This document shows, piece by piece, positions 21,652 through 31,966 of a stretch of 64,000 nt of DNA. A program made the translations under genes and the position numbers. The notes under the pieces are model-generated. The model saw only the letters and a program-made list of their open reading frames with translations, was not told the DNA's origin and searched no databases. The stretch spans positions 1-64,000 of the forward strand of contig JADKCC010000060.1 of the NCBI GenBank assembly GCA_016714785.1, read 5' to 3'. Numbering within the stretch: position 1 is the stretch's first letter; each line of letters starts with the position of its first letter. This DNA is from Saprospiraceae bacterium (lineage in GTDB: Bacteria; Bacteroidota; Bacteroidia; Chitinophagales; Saprospiraceae).

Positions 21652-22560
21652 TTAGGTTGGAAGAATTTGCTTACGTCTCCACCACCAAGCCAAACTTAAT
21701 GCGCTAATAAGATGCCAAATACTCCACCATGCCGCTATAAGTGCCATGCCACCATTCCCGTCAAAAAAATTAAAAATAAGAATGAGGGCCAATCCAGAAT
21801 TTTGGATTCCCGTCTCAATACTTATCGTCCTGCTATCTGCAATAGGCAAATTCATAATCCTTCTTGACCAAAAATAACCTACCAATAATGCCAAACTATT
21901 GTGAATAAAAACAATAAGAAATACCAAATAGAGATATTTTTTCAAATTTTCAAAATTGCCTGCAACCGCGACTATTACAAAGCTGACAAATATTATGAAA
22001 CTGACTTTTTTGACCGACTTTTTAATTTTATTTGTGAATAATGGATAATAGTTTGACAAAATAAAACCCAAAATCAATGGTATTATGATCAGCTGTCCAA
22101 TAGACCAAATCATGTCTGCGAATTTTATTTCAAATATCATTTGGCTTTCTACTCTTTCTGGTAAAATGCTTTCTAATATGGAGAATATTGTAGGTGTAGA
22201 AAACACACATAATAAGGTGGAAATCATGGTCAACATTATAGAAAGAGCAGCGTTTGCTTTGGCCAAGTGTACAGCATAGTTTGACACATTTCCTCCTGGA
22301 CAAGCAGCTATTAATACCATACCCAAGGCCAAACTATAGGTAGGTTGAATAATATATACCAAAACCATCGTCAAAATAGGAAGTAAAATCCATTGAGACA
22401 GCAAACCAGAGATAATAGATTTTGGTGCTTTAAAGATGTATTTAAAATCATCTATCTTCAAATCCAATGCCACACCAAACATAAGAAAACCTAAACAAAT
22501 ATTAAGTAAAGTCACTTGATTCTGATCAAAATTAATGTTTATATTTTCTAAAGTTTCCAT
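21652..22560 (-). CDS. Bile acid:sodium symporter (BASS)-family transporter
   Basis: This 302-residue inner-membrane protein has about 9-10 hydrophobic helices. It carries the BASS signature CPGGNVSNYAVHLAKAN, plus the C-terminal SIETGIQNSGLAL motif that corresponds to the conserved E-x-G-x-Q-N region near the second sodium site. Family members import organic anions with sodium (bile acids, pyruvate, pantoate). The substrate here is not predictable. It is convergent with the metallophosphoesterase gene and appears to be a single-gene unit. Confidence 0.85.
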   Translation of the reverse strand: METLENININFDQNQVTLLNICLGFLMFGVALDLKIDDFKYIFKAPKSIISGLLSQWILLPILTMVLVYIIQPTYSLALGMVLIAACPGGNVSNYAVHLAKANAALSIMLTMISTLLCVFSTPTIFSILESILPERVESQMIFEIKFADMIWSIGQLIIIPLILGFILSNYYPLFTNKIKKSVKKVSFIIFVSFVIVAVAGNFENLKKYLYLVFLIVFIHNSLALLVGYFWSRRIMNLPIADSRTISIETGIQNSGLALILIFNFFDGNGGMALIAAWWSIWHLISALSLAWWWRRKQILPT

Positions 22561-22745
22561 AAAATATAATTAAAAAATTAACTAAAGAGACTTATTTTGA
22601 TTTCTTTTAGTCCGTTCCGAATTGACCAAAATAAATAATGTAACTACGGCTAAAAGTTCGGACGATTGCAAAGAAATGATTGTCAAATATTTGAAACTAG
22701 TGATTCATTGTGTTTGTGATTTAATTTAATTTTTTGACTTTGTGA

Positions 22746-23981
22746 TTAAATTTTATTTTCAAGGGTGGACCCGTTCTTCAATACTTTGTTCCAAACTCTA
22801 AATATATTGCCACTACACATCTTCTTAATATCCTTACTACTGTAACCTCTTTCCAAGAGTACCTTGACCAAATTGGGATAATCTCTCACATCTTTGAGTC
22901 CTGTGGGCAAAGAATCACCTACCCCATCATAGTCAGAGCCAAATCCTACATGATTTACGCCTGCCAGCCTTACAATATGATCTATATGGTCGGCGACTTT
23001 ATAAACATCTGCGAAAAGTGTGGGATGTTCTTTACTAAAATCCAATTTTAACTGTGCCGCTTCATCAGTGTTTTCTTTGATACCTTTCTCTTCTAAATAT
23101 TGGTTTAGCACCGTTCTAAGGCTGTCATTGTGTTTTCCCACTTCGCTATCCAAAAATGTGGAACCAAAATTGACCATAATTACACCATCATTTGCTTTTA
23201 TCATTCTGATCATATCATCACTCATATTGCGCTCGAAGCCTGGTGTAAACTTACGACACGAAGAGTGAGAAGCTATGACTGGCACCCTTACATAGCGCAA
23301 TGTTTGATAAAAGGTACTGTCTGATACATGCGAAATATCTATCATAATACCAGAAAAGATCATTTCGTCCAGCACTTTATACCCGTAAGCGCTGAGTCCA
23401 TTCCAAGTACGTGTAGTATCATACGATGAATCACATATTTTATTATCTTTGGCGTGGGTCAAAGTTATGTAAGAAATACCACGTTTCTTAAAATATGGTA
23501 TCAATGAGAGGTCATGTTCCACAGGTGCTCCATTTTCCATACCCATAGGCAATGCTACTTTACCTTGTTTTTTTGCTCGCATTACATCCTTTGGGGAATA
23601 AGCCATTTGAAAATAAGCACTTTGATGTTTGGCAATATATTCTACCATATTGATAAGACTATCAGCAAGCTCTTTGGCGCCACCTTCTACTTGAAGTTTT
23701 GATGGAATATAGATAGACATAAATGGGGCATCCAAGCCACCTTCTTTAGCTCTCACAAAATCAAAATCTCCAGTATCAGTTTTATAAGGTATGCCTAAGT
23801 ACTCCTTTTGCAATCGAAAATTGGTCACTTTCAATCTATAAGGTAAATCCACATGACCATCCACTATTATAAATTTTTGGGCAAGCTTCTGAGCCTTCTT
23901 TTCCCATTTATTTTGAATACTTTGTCCATTGCTCAGTGCTGCATAAAGGACCAAACTCAATAATAGAAAATAAAATTTCAT
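22746..23981 (-). CDS. Membrane dipeptidase (peptidase family M19), secreted
   Basis: The product is about 411 residues, with a signal peptide (KFYFLLLSLVLYAALSNGQ). The start at ATG 23981 is preferred over 23993 because the signal peptide then begins at its first lysine. The dinuclear zinc ligands are in place: DGHVDL, MGMENG (bridging Glu), DISHVSD, SHSSCRKF and FGSDYDG. M19 enzymes hydrolyse dipeptides and some D-amino-acid dipeptides. Export suggests peptide scavenging in the periplasm or outside the cell, matching the S46 peptidase further along. Confidence 0.9.
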   Translation of the reverse strand: MKFYFLLLSLVLYAALSNGQSIQNKWEKKAQKLAQKFIIVDGHVDLPYRLKVTNFRLQKEYLGIPYKTDTGDFDFVRAKEGGLDAPFMSIYIPSKLQVEGGAKELADSLINMVEYIAKHQSAYFQMAYSPKDVMRAKKQGKVALPMGMENGAPVEHDLSLIPYFKKRGISYITLTHAKDNKICDSSYDTTRTWNGLSAYGYKVLDEMIFSGIMIDISHVSDSTFYQTLRYVRVPVIASHSSCRKFTPGFERNMSDDMIRMIKANDGVIMVNFGSTFLDSEVGKHNDSLRTVLNQYLEEKGIKENTDEAAQLKLDFSKEHPTLFADVYKVADHIDHIVRLAGVNHVGFGSDYDGVGDSLPTGLKDVRDYPNLVKVLLERGYSSKDIKKMCSGNIFRVWNKVLKNGSTLENKI

Positions 23982-24391
23982 TTGTATGTACATTTAATGT
24001 TACCATTATAATCAGAACAAACATAATTCTTTTTTCTGATTTTTATAAACTTTGATTTAAATTAAAGAAAAGTATCTCACACAATTCTTCAATAGCATTT
24101 CCAGTGTATCTTTGTATTCATTGGTTTTAACTTTGCAAAATCAAGAGTTACGGTCACAAAGCCTTTATCCTACTCGACAGTGAGAATACTTATATGACGT
24201 TAATTATTTCATCCATAGCAATGAATTGTATCAGTTCAAAATAGTTTTTGGCAATAGAATATACAATAGGTCATATTTAAATTGAAGATTGGAACAATAA
24301 TACAAAATATTATGTGTGGTTTATAAATAATCGTATTTTTTTTAGCCCAATTAAATTAGGGGGCTTTATTATACAAACTATAAAATTTACT
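23982..24391. other. Intergenic stretch without recognisable features
   Basis: About 410 AT-rich bases between divergent genes. I see no ORF, tRNA or hairpin that I can support. Confidence 0.5.
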
Positions 24392-24399
24392 TACTTTTG
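24392..24399 (+). promoter_or_regulatory. Bacteroidota -7 element (TACTTTTG)
   Basis: A perfect TAnnTTTG sits 29 bases before the TTG start of the glmM-aminotransferase pair. Confidence 0.55.
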
Positions 24400-24428
24400 C
24401 CCAATATAATTTATCAAAATCATAAAAA

Positions 24429-25793
24429 TTGGCACTTTTAAAAACAATATCCGGGATTCGCGGAACAATAGGAGGCAACCCAGGTGAAAACCTGACACCA
24501 GTAGATGTAGTGGAATGTACAGCTGGTTTGGGCATTTGGTTAAAACGAAGAAACGGCATACAAAAAATAGTAGTTGGCCGTGATGGTAGAATCAGTGGTA
24601 GTATCATCAGCCAATTGGCAATAAATACGCTACTGAGCATGGGGATAGATGTGATAGACCTTGGATTTTCTACCACACCTACAGTAGAAATGATGGTTAC
24701 AAAACTACAAACTGGTGCTGGCATTATATTTACAGCGAGTCATAATCCTAAAGAATGGAATGCCTTGAAATTTTTAAATCAGGATGGCGAATTCATCTCA
24801 TCAAATGATGGACAAGAAATCATAGATATCATCAATGCGGGATCTTTGACTTTTGCAGATGTGGACCACCTAGGCCAATACAGCAAATACGAAGGAGCAA
24901 TTGAAGATCATATTTCACAAATATTACAATATAAACATGTAAATATTAATACTATAAAAAGTGCCAACTTACATGTCATTGTAGATTGTATTAATTCTAC
25001 AGGTTCCATAGCATTGCCACCATTACTTGATGCACTTGGGGTTAAATACACTTTGATAAATGCAGATGATTATGGAAATTTTGCCCATAATCCAGAGCCT
25101 TTACCCAAACATCTAGAACATTTGTCCGCAACTGTAGTGAGTGAAAATGCCCATTTAGGTATAAGCGTAGATCCTGATGTGGATAGGTTGGCTTTTGTTT
25201 GCGAAGATGGCTCTATGTTTGGAGAAGAATATACTTTGGTAGCAGTGGCTGATTATATTCTCAGCAGAGAAAAAGGCAATACCGTCTCCAATCTATCCTC
25301 TACCAGAGCCTTGGCTGATGTCACCCACAAATATGGTGGGCATTATAGCGCATCTGCTGTGGGAGAAGTCAATGTAGTCAATGAAATGAAACTAACCAAT
25401 GCCATCATAGGAGGAGAAGGCAATGGTGGTATCATCGTACCCGATCTTCACTATGGCCGTGATGCACTGGCGGGCATTGCAATATTTCTGTCATTATTGG
25501 CTGAAAGAAAACTATCTATGACCGCATTGAAAGCCACCTACCCTGCTTATGAAATCATCAAGGATAAATTAGAACTAACACCAGATTTAGATTTAGAGAA
25601 AATATTTGCAAACATCAAAACAACTTTCGCAAACGAAAAAATCAATGAAATAGATGGCTTAAAAGTAGATTTTGCAGAAGGTTGGGTGCACATGCGAAAA
25701 TCTAATACTGAACCAATCGTACGTATATATTGTGAAGCTGCTGATGTAGCAACAGCTCAATCTCTCATCCAAAAAGTCAAAGCAGTAATATGA
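24429..25793 (+). CDS. glmM: Phosphoglucosamine mutase
   Basis: This 454-residue protein converts glucosamine-6-phosphate to glucosamine-1-phosphate on the way to UDP-GlcNAc and peptidoglycan. Visible motifs are SGIRGTIGG, the phosphoserine loop TASHNPKEWNA, the metal loop DPDVDRLAF, the sugar loop GGEGNGG and the phosphate loop RKSNTEPIVR. The only plausible start is TTG 24429: an in-frame TAA lies two codons upstream, and the conserved N-terminus (LLKTISGIRG) would be lost with any later ATG. Its stop overlaps the next ATG by 4 bases (ATGA), so the two genes are co-translated. In the wider alpha-D-phosphohexomutase family, phosphomannomutase is the alternative. Confidence 0.9.
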   Translation: MALLKTISGIRGTIGGNPGENLTPVDVVECTAGLGIWLKRRNGIQKIVVGRDGRISGSIISQLAINTLLSMGIDVIDLGFSTTPTVEMMVTKLQTGAGIIFTASHNPKEWNALKFLNQDGEFISSNDGQEIIDIINAGSLTFADVDHLGQYSKYEGAIEDHISQILQYKHVNINTIKSANLHVIVDCINSTGSIALPPLLDALGVKYTLINADDYGNFAHNPEPLPKHLEHLSATVVSENAHLGISVDPDVDRLAFVCEDGSMFGEEYTLVAVADYILSREKGNTVSNLSSTRALADVTHKYGGHYSASAVGEVNVVNEMKLTNAIIGGEGNGGIIVPDLHYGRDALAGIAIFLSLLAERKLSMTALKATYPAYEIIKDKLELTPDLDLEKIFANIKTTFANEKINEIDGLKVDFAEGWVHMRKSNTEPIVRIYCEAADVATAQSLIQKVKAVI

Positions 25794-27283
25794 TTGGTCA
25801 AAAAACACTTACCTTGGAAGAATATTTTGCTCCATTTAGGAAACAAATTATTGGGATAGATCAAGTTTTTGAAACGCCTTATGGGAGTAAAAAGATCGTA
25901 TATGCCGACTGGACAGCAAGTGGCAGGATGTATCGACCTATAGAAGATATACTGACAGAAAAAATTGCCCCATTTGTAGCCAATACCCATACAGAGACCA
26001 ATGTTACAGGATCTTCCATGACATTAGCTTACAAAAAAGCTAAAGAAATCATCAAAAAACATGTCAATGCTGTAGAAGGTGATATTTTGATAGCTTCCAA
26101 TAGTGGTATGACGGGTGTAGTCAATAAACTTCAAAGAATCATAGGTATTAAGTTGCATGAAAAATTTCAAGATAAAGTTACCCTTAAGCAAGAAGATAAA
26201 CCAATTATTTTTGTCACCCACATGGAGCACCACTCCAACCAAACATCTTGGATAGAAACTACTGGTGATGTAGTAGTGATAGGTGCCTGTAATGAAGGAA
26301 AAATTGATCTCAAAGATTTCGCTGAAAAACTCGAAAAATATAAAGATAGAAAAGTCAAAATTGCCGCTTTGACATCTTGTTCTAATGTAACGGGTATAGA
26401 TACTCCGTATCATCAAATGGCTGGCATGATACATCGTGCTGGTGGTGTTTGTTTTGTAGATTTTGCTTGTTCCGCTCCGTATATTGATATAGACATGCAC
26501 CCTGATACAGCTGATGAGTACTTGGATGCCATTTATTTTTCCCCACACAAATTTTTAGGAGGCCCATCTAGTTCAGGAATTCTCATCTTCAATCAGAAGT
26601 TGTACAATAATAGAATACCCGACAATCCAGGAGGAGGCACTGTTGATTGGACCAACCCTTGGGGAGAACATAAATATCACGATGAAATCGAAGCTCGTGA
26701 AGATGGTGGAACACCAGCATTTTTGCAAACGATACGCGTAGCGCTGTGTATCCAGCTTAAAAATCAAATGGGTGTCAATAACATTTTGGACCGAGAGCAC
26801 GAAATACTAGAAAAAATATGGTCTAAATTAGAGCTTATTCCTAATTTAAGAGTATTGGCCGAGCAACATAAAAATAGATTGGGAGTCATTTCGTTTTATA
26901 TAGAAGAGTGTCATTTTAATCTCGCAGTGAAGTTGCTCAATGACCGATTTGGTATCCAGATGCGTGGTGGTTGCTCTTGTGCAGGTACTTATGGACACTA
27001 TTTATTAGAAGTATCTTATGAAAAATCAAAAAGACTGACGGATGAGATTTCCAAAGGTTTATTAAATAATAAACCAGGCTGGGTCAGAATGTCTATACAT
27101 CCTACTATGACCGATGCCGAGATAGAATATATATTAGAAAGCCTAGATGCGTTATGCAAACATCATAAAGAGTGGTCGAATGATTACATTTACGACATAC
27201 ATACCAACGAATACAAACATAAAAAAGAACAAAACACTGAGAAGAATTTGGTAGAAAATTGGTATGGATGTAAGATGGTGTGA
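25790..27283 (+). CDS. Class V aminotransferase (cysteine desulfurase-like)
   Basis: This 497-residue PLP enzyme shows YADWTASGRMYRPIE, NTHTETNVTGSSMT, ALTSCSNVTG, VDFACSAPY and the PLP lysine in YFSPHKFLGGP. A Cys-rich loop (MRGGCSCAGTYGHYLL) is close to the desulfurase active-site Cys region. Proteins of this longer type are sometimes called 'aminotransferase class V' with an unknown amino donor, and a desulfurase or selenocysteine lyase role is possible. It is translationally coupled to glmM, which is not an obvious metabolic partner. Confidence 0.82.
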   Translation: MIGQKTLTLEEYFAPFRKQIIGIDQVFETPYGSKKIVYADWTASGRMYRPIEDILTEKIAPFVANTHTETNVTGSSMTLAYKKAKEIIKKHVNAVEGDILIASNSGMTGVVNKLQRIIGIKLHEKFQDKVTLKQEDKPIIFVTHMEHHSNQTSWIETTGDVVVIGACNEGKIDLKDFAEKLEKYKDRKVKIAALTSCSNVTGIDTPYHQMAGMIHRAGGVCFVDFACSAPYIDIDMHPDTADEYLDAIYFSPHKFLGGPSSSGILIFNQKLYNNRIPDNPGGGTVDWTNPWGEHKYHDEIEAREDGGTPAFLQTIRVALCIQLKNQMGVNNILDREHEILEKIWSKLELIPNLRVLAEQHKNRLGVISFYIEECHFNLAVKLLNDRFGIQMRGGCSCAGTYGHYLLEVSYEKSKRLTDEISKGLLNNKPGWVRMSIHPTMTDAEIEYILESLDALCKHHKEWSNDYIYDIHTNEYKHKKEQNTEKNLVENWYGCKMV

Positions 27284-27459
27284 GTTTAAGATGATTGTAC
27301 AATAATAAGGATAATTCGGGATAATGCTATAATTATTTTTAAATCCTAAACTAAATGCAAATATGATTATAAAAATTTGATATTTTAGTAAATAGGAGTT
27401 ATACAGATTATTTTTTTTCGTATCGGTGTACAATACATACCCATTTGTGAATATTTTTA

Positions 27460-27467
27460 TAACTTTG
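27460..27467 (+). promoter_or_regulatory. Bacteroidota -7 element (TAACTTTG)
   Basis: A perfect TAnnTTTG lies 21 bases before ATG 27489 and downstream of the upstream in-frame ATG at 27426, so it fixes the start at 27489. Confidence 0.55.
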
Positions 27468-27488
27468 CTAATCAATAAAATAAAGAAG

Positions 27489-30149
27489 ATGAAAATTAGT
27501 TTTGTCACAGCAATACTGTTATATGTTGGTATTTTGCAAATTAATGCACAGCAAAAAATGATGCTTCCTAATACAAATGGACGAATAGCGATATCAAATC
27601 CAGGTTCATCTTTGCAGCAATCTGAGTGTGCAGGGACTCTAAACCCTAAATATATCACCGATGACTGGAATGTAGTTATCAAAAACTTCAGCCCTTTTAA
27701 TCATACGAGTTCCGTACCTCCTGCTGAGTTTCAAAAACTCAAAAAAACGGTCAATGAAAAACGTATTAATCTAAAATACACTCCCAAAATTATTGAATCT
27801 AGATCGGCTACAGAATCTCCTTTAATAGGCAAAAATTTCAGAGGTAATATGAGAGGCACAGGTGTTCCTATGGACAATTCTATGGCTATCTCTCGCAATG
27901 GTTTCATAGTATCTGCTATCAATAGCAATGTCATATTTACCTCTCCTGATGGAAAGATATCCTTTACAAAGGGTTTTCCAGATTTTTTTAAAATATTAGG
28001 TTTAGGTACACGAATGTACGACCCGAGAGTAATTTATGATGTAGAGCAAAACAAATTCATATTCATGGTACTGCATGGTTCTGAGCCGGCCAATACCTTC
28101 TTATGTCTAGCCTTTTCGAAAACTGAAGATCCTAATGGGGAGTGGAATTATTACAAGGTAGATGGCAATCCATCGGGCGATGACCGTTGGTTCGATTATC
28201 CTAACATTGCAATCTCTAATCAAGACTTCTACATTGCTGGACTAATGAGAGACAACCCTGGTGATTGGCAATATTCCGTCTTATATCAAATAGACAAACA
28301 TAATGGATTCGATGGCAAACCATTAGTTTGGAAATATTATAACGATCTTAAGGATGCAGATGGATCGCCTTCATTCAATCTTGTACCTACTCCATCAGGA
28401 TGGGATAATTTGATCGGACCAGGTATGTATTTTGTCAGCAACAAACCTAATGGTGGAAACACTTACAATCTATACTATACCAGTGGAAGTTTAAGTGAAA
28501 ATCCATCCATTGTTTCACTTCAAACAACTGGTACCATAACAGAACTTGCTCCAGATGGAAGACAAAAGAACACATCAAATGTGCTAAATACATTTGATAG
28601 TAGAATTTGGTCAGCTTTATATCTCAATGGAACGATTCATTTAGGTAGCCATGTAAACACACCTAACGGAGATGTGGGACTTTTTTATGGAAGGATGAAA
28701 GTGGCGGACCTTGCATTGCATACTGATATACTTACAGTTAGTGGACGTGATTATGGTTTTCCATCTTTTTCTGCTTTTGGTGCCAAATCAACCGATGATG
28801 ACATTTTAGTCAATTACCTTGTGTCAGGTCCAGATATGTATCCCGGTCAAGAGCAAAGAGTGTGCAAAGGTACTACAACTTTTGAGTGGAGCGATCCAGT
28901 TACACTCAAGGAAGGTGTTGGATTTGTCAATGCGCTGTCAGATGATAATGAACGTTGGGGAGATTATACGACGTCTTGTAGGAGATTTTTTGATGGTAGG
29001 ACTGAAAATTGGGTTACAGGTTGTTTTGGTGAAAGTGCAAGTTATGGCACTTGGTTGGGTCAGTTCATAAGAGCCGAAGACGATGCAACAACACCTATGG
29101 GCGAATTTACCGCAGATGTGACTACAACTTCCAAAAATGAAAGTATTAACTTTAATGATCTGACGACAAAAAATCCAACAGCGTGGTTATGGCACTTTGA
29201 AGGTGGTGTACCCGCAACTTCTACTGAAAAAGACCCTACCATCACTTATCAACAAAATGGAGCTTATAATGTAACACTAATCGTCACCAATGATCTCGGA
29301 ATTGATACAATTGTCAAGGAGAATTATATCCACATACAAGATCCTGAAGTTGCGCCCATTGCTGATTTCGTCTATGAAAGAGATACTATTTACAAAGATG
29401 AAACTGTCCAATTTACCAATTTGAGTAGTGAAAATTCAGTTGCTTATAAGTGGACATTTCTGAATGGTACACCACCAAGTAGCACAGACAAAGACCCAAT
29501 AGTTAAATATTCTAAATTGGGTAGTCACCTAGTATCGCTTACGGTTTCAAATGTAGCTGGTAGTCACTCCAAGTTGGTACAAAAAGCTGTCACAGTGCTT
29601 AACAGAACTATTCCCCAAGCAATTTTCACCTCCGATAAACAAAATATCATGCCCAATGATTTAGTTCAATTTTCAGATATAAGCAAAGGAGGCACGGTAA
29701 GTAGAAAATGGATTTTTGAAGGCGGCATACCTGAACATTCTAACGAAACAAATCCAATAGTGACCTACCCTGTAAATGGTAAATATGATGTAACTCTGAT
29801 AGTTAAAAATGAATTGGGCACAGATTCTATCACATCTATTTCGTACATAACTGTAGGTACATCTGCCATTCAAATGGATGAACAATTAAGTAATTGGAAT
29901 TTATACCCTAACCCCGTGCAAAATGACATGCTTACAGTAACTTTCAATAACAATTTGTCCAACACTTTCAAAATAGATATTACCGACCTATCTGGGAAAA
30001 TTATAAAAGTCCTATATGATGACAAAATAAAAATGGGTGATAATAGACTGACTTTCAATACTTACAATTTAGCCAGCGGACATTATCTACTTAATTTCAC
30101 CAGTCAAGGTTATAGATATAAAACTTTAAAATTTAGTGTAGTTAAGTAA
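27489..30149 (+). CDS. T9SS-exported surface protein with PKD repeats
   Basis: The protein is about 886 residues with a signal peptide (FVTAILLYVGILQINAQ). Residues about 90-530 look like a propeller/hydrolase-like region (RMYDPRVIYD, GDDRWFDYPN, ERWGDYTTSCRRF) that I cannot assign. Three PKD domains follow from about residue 525 to 780 (AWLWHFEGG, YKWTFLNG, RKWIFEGG, each with the NP.V.Y motif). The end is a T9SS type A sorting domain (NWNLYPNPV, ITDLSGKII, LASGHYLL). The protein should be exported across the outer membrane and attached or released. It probably acts in adhesion or polymer breakdown. Confidence 0.85.
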   Translation: MKISFVTAILLYVGILQINAQQKMMLPNTNGRIAISNPGSSLQQSECAGTLNPKYITDDWNVVIKNFSPFNHTSSVPPAEFQKLKKTVNEKRINLKYTPKIIESRSATESPLIGKNFRGNMRGTGVPMDNSMAISRNGFIVSAINSNVIFTSPDGKISFTKGFPDFFKILGLGTRMYDPRVIYDVEQNKFIFMVLHGSEPANTFLCLAFSKTEDPNGEWNYYKVDGNPSGDDRWFDYPNIAISNQDFYIAGLMRDNPGDWQYSVLYQIDKHNGFDGKPLVWKYYNDLKDADGSPSFNLVPTPSGWDNLIGPGMYFVSNKPNGGNTYNLYYTSGSLSENPSIVSLQTTGTITELAPDGRQKNTSNVLNTFDSRIWSALYLNGTIHLGSHVNTPNGDVGLFYGRMKVADLALHTDILTVSGRDYGFPSFSAFGAKSTDDDILVNYLVSGPDMYPGQEQRVCKGTTTFEWSDPVTLKEGVGFVNALSDDNERWGDYTTSCRRFFDGRTENWVTGCFGESASYGTWLGQFIRAEDDATTPMGEFTADVTTTSKNESINFNDLTTKNPTAWLWHFEGGVPATSTEKDPTITYQQNGAYNVTLIVTNDLGIDTIVKENYIHIQDPEVAPIADFVYERDTIYKDETVQFTNLSSENSVAYKWTFLNGTPPSSTDKDPIVKYSKLGSHLVSLTVSNVAGSHSKLVQKAVTVLNRTIPQAIFTSDKQNIMPNDLVQFSDISKGGTVSRKWIFEGGIPEHSNETNPIVTYPVNGKYDVTLIVKNELGTDSITSISYITVGTSAIQMDEQLSNWNLYPNPVQNDMLTVTFNNNLSNTFKIDITDLSGKIIKVLYDDKIKMGDNRLTFNTYNLASGHYLLNFTSQGYRYKTLKFSVVK

Positions 30150-30159
30150 TATGATTCAA

Positions 30160-30366
30160 TTATACTTCGTCTTGAGTCGTCCTCGCTACATAAAGTATAA
30201 TCATTCCTCCAAAAAGCAATACCAATTGGATGATGACAGTAACCATTCCGTAATTGTACATAAAATTTAATAAAGTAAACTTTAAGCCCACCAATGAAAG
30301 TATAAAAGATAAGATACCTATCGAAAACATCGTAAATCCAACTAATGACCAGATTGGTTTTTTCAT
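30160..30366 (-). CDS. Small two-helix membrane protein
   Basis: This 68-residue protein has two strong hydrophobic segments (LVGFTMFSIGILSFILSLVG and MVTVIIQLVLLFGGMIILYVA). Convergent with the PKD gene, it ends 10 bases past that gene's stop. I do not recognise the family. Confidence 0.6.
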   Translation of the reverse strand: MKKPIWSLVGFTMFSIGILSFILSLVGLKFTLLNFMYNYGMVTVIIQLVLLFGGMIILYVARTTQDEV

Positions 30367-30511
30367 TTAATTATTATTTGAACTGCAAAGTAACAAAGGT
30401 TTTGCAAAATGTTTAGTATAATATCACGATATTATTGGATTTCAAACCAAATTAGCTGCAATTTTGTTTATATTTTCTCAATTGGTTTTAATTAAATAAC
30501 GACTTCACCTT

Positions 30512-31396
30512 ATGCATAAGCATCACGAAGACATAGAAGCAACACAAGACATAAAGATCATTGAGTGTCCAAGAGATGCAATGCAAGGAATCCATGATTT
30601 CATCCCCACTGAAATAAAAGTACAATATATCAATCAATTACTTAAAATAGGGTATGACACAATAGATTTTGGAAGTTTTGTATCACCCAAAGCCATTCCA
30701 CAGATGAGAGATACTGCAGATGTCTTATCAAAATTGGCACTTGAAAACACTAAATCTAAATTACTTGCTATCATAGCCAATGCACGTGGTGCACAGGATG
30801 CCGTTCAGTTTGATGAAATAACTTATCTTGGCTATCCTTTTTCGATATCTGAAACATTTCAATTACGTAATACTAATGCCACCATTGAAGAGTCATTGGT
30901 AAGAGTTGAAGAAATTCAAAATATTTGCGCAAAGCATAATAAAAAAGCTGTTATATACATATCTATGGGCTTCGGCAATCCCTATGGGGATAGATGGAGT
31001 GTGGAGATTTGTCAACAATGGGTAGATAAGCTTGCTGATATGGATGTTAAAATTATGGCTTTGTCAGACACCATCGGGATAGCCACACCTGAAAGTATTG
31101 CTTATTTATTCAAATATTTGATTCCTCCCTACCCTGATGTTGAATTTGGTGCTCACTTACACACACAGCCACACAATTGGTATCCAAAGGTTGATGCTGC
31201 TTTCAAAAGCGGATGTAAACGGTTTGATTCAGCTATCAAGGGATATGGTGGATGCCCGATGGCAAAAGATGATCTTACTGGTAATATGGCTACTGAGAAT
31301 CTCATTCAATACTTTGATATCCATAACATAGACTTACACTTAGACAAAACTATCTTTCAAAAAGCACTCAAACTCTCTAATAAGGTATTTTTATAA
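30512..31396 (+). CDS. Hydroxymethylglutaryl-CoA lyase-like protein
   Basis: This 294-residue protein belongs to the HMGL/DRE-TIM metallolyase family. The signature is CPRDAMQGIHDFIPTEIKV, with the metal-binding Asp after Arg. GSFVSPKAIPQM, SDTIGIATP, HLHTQ (metal His pair) and the catalytic-Cys loop GGCPMAKDDLTGN match HMG-CoA lyase. The reaction is HMG-CoA to acetoacetate and acetyl-CoA, the last step of leucine breakdown. A hotdog thioesterase follows 5 bases later, so the pair probably works in acyl-CoA metabolism. Confidence 0.85.
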   Translation: MHKHHEDIEATQDIKIIECPRDAMQGIHDFIPTEIKVQYINQLLKIGYDTIDFGSFVSPKAIPQMRDTADVLSKLALENTKSKLLAIIANARGAQDAVQFDEITYLGYPFSISETFQLRNTNATIEESLVRVEEIQNICAKHNKKAVIYISMGFGNPYGDRWSVEICQQWVDKLADMDVKIMALSDTIGIATPESIAYLFKYLIPPYPDVEFGAHLHTQPHNWYPKVDAAFKSGCKRFDSAIKGYGGCPMAKDDLTGNMATENLIQYFDIHNIDLHLDKTIFQKALKLSNKVFL

Positions 31397-31401
31397 ATAA
31401 A

Positions 31402-31884
31402 ATGATGGATAAAGAAAATAAAGTCATATTTCAGTTTTTAGCTGAACCCACAGATGTAAATTTTGGAGGTAAAGTGCATGGTGGTGCTGTCATGAAGTGG
31501 ATAGACCAAGTTTCTTTCGCTTGTGCCAGCAACTGGTCAGCTTCATATTGTGTAACTGTATATGTAGGTGGTATAAAATTCCATAAGCCTATACAAATTG
31601 GTGATTTGGTAAAAATAGAAGCAAAAGTTATTTTTACTGGTAAGACAAGTATGCACATAATGGTTGATGTTATGAGCAAAAATATCATTAAGGATTTGGA
31701 CTACACCAAAACCACACATTGCATCATCGTTTTTGTAGCAGTAAACAACGATGGTGAGCCAACTCATGTGCCACAATTAATACCATCAACTGACCACGAT
31801 AAAAAATTATGGGATTATGCCCAAAAATTAATGTTACTAAGAAAAGATATAGAAGAAGAAATGGCACCCTTCAAAAACAGATAA
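31402..31884 (+). CDS. Acyl-CoA thioesterase (hotdog fold)
   Basis: This 160-residue protein has a single hotdog domain. It has the helix-capping motif NFGGKVHGGAVMKWIDQVSF found in YciA/acyl-CoA thioester hydrolases, then VGGIKFHKPIQIGD. ATG 31402 follows the HMG-CoA lyase stop after 5 bases, so the two are co-transcribed. It hydrolyses acyl-CoA, but the chain-length preference cannot be read from the sequence. Confidence 0.85.
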   Translation: MMDKENKVIFQFLAEPTDVNFGGKVHGGAVMKWIDQVSFACASNWSASYCVTVYVGGIKFHKPIQIGDLVKIEAKVIFTGKTSMHIMVDVMSKNIIKDLDYTKTTHCIIVFVAVNNDGEPTHVPQLIPSTDHDKKLWDYAQKLMLLRKDIEEEMAPFKNR

Positions 31885-31966
31885 ATCTTATATTTTAAGA
31901 AAGTTTAGGCACAAACTATATACAATCTATTTACTCAATAGTTATATATTCTTCTCTCGGTGACTA

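Noticed and set aside
26024..26548. 174-codon minus-strand ORF inside the aminotransferase
   Set aside because: It is a shadow of a gene with clear PLP motifs.
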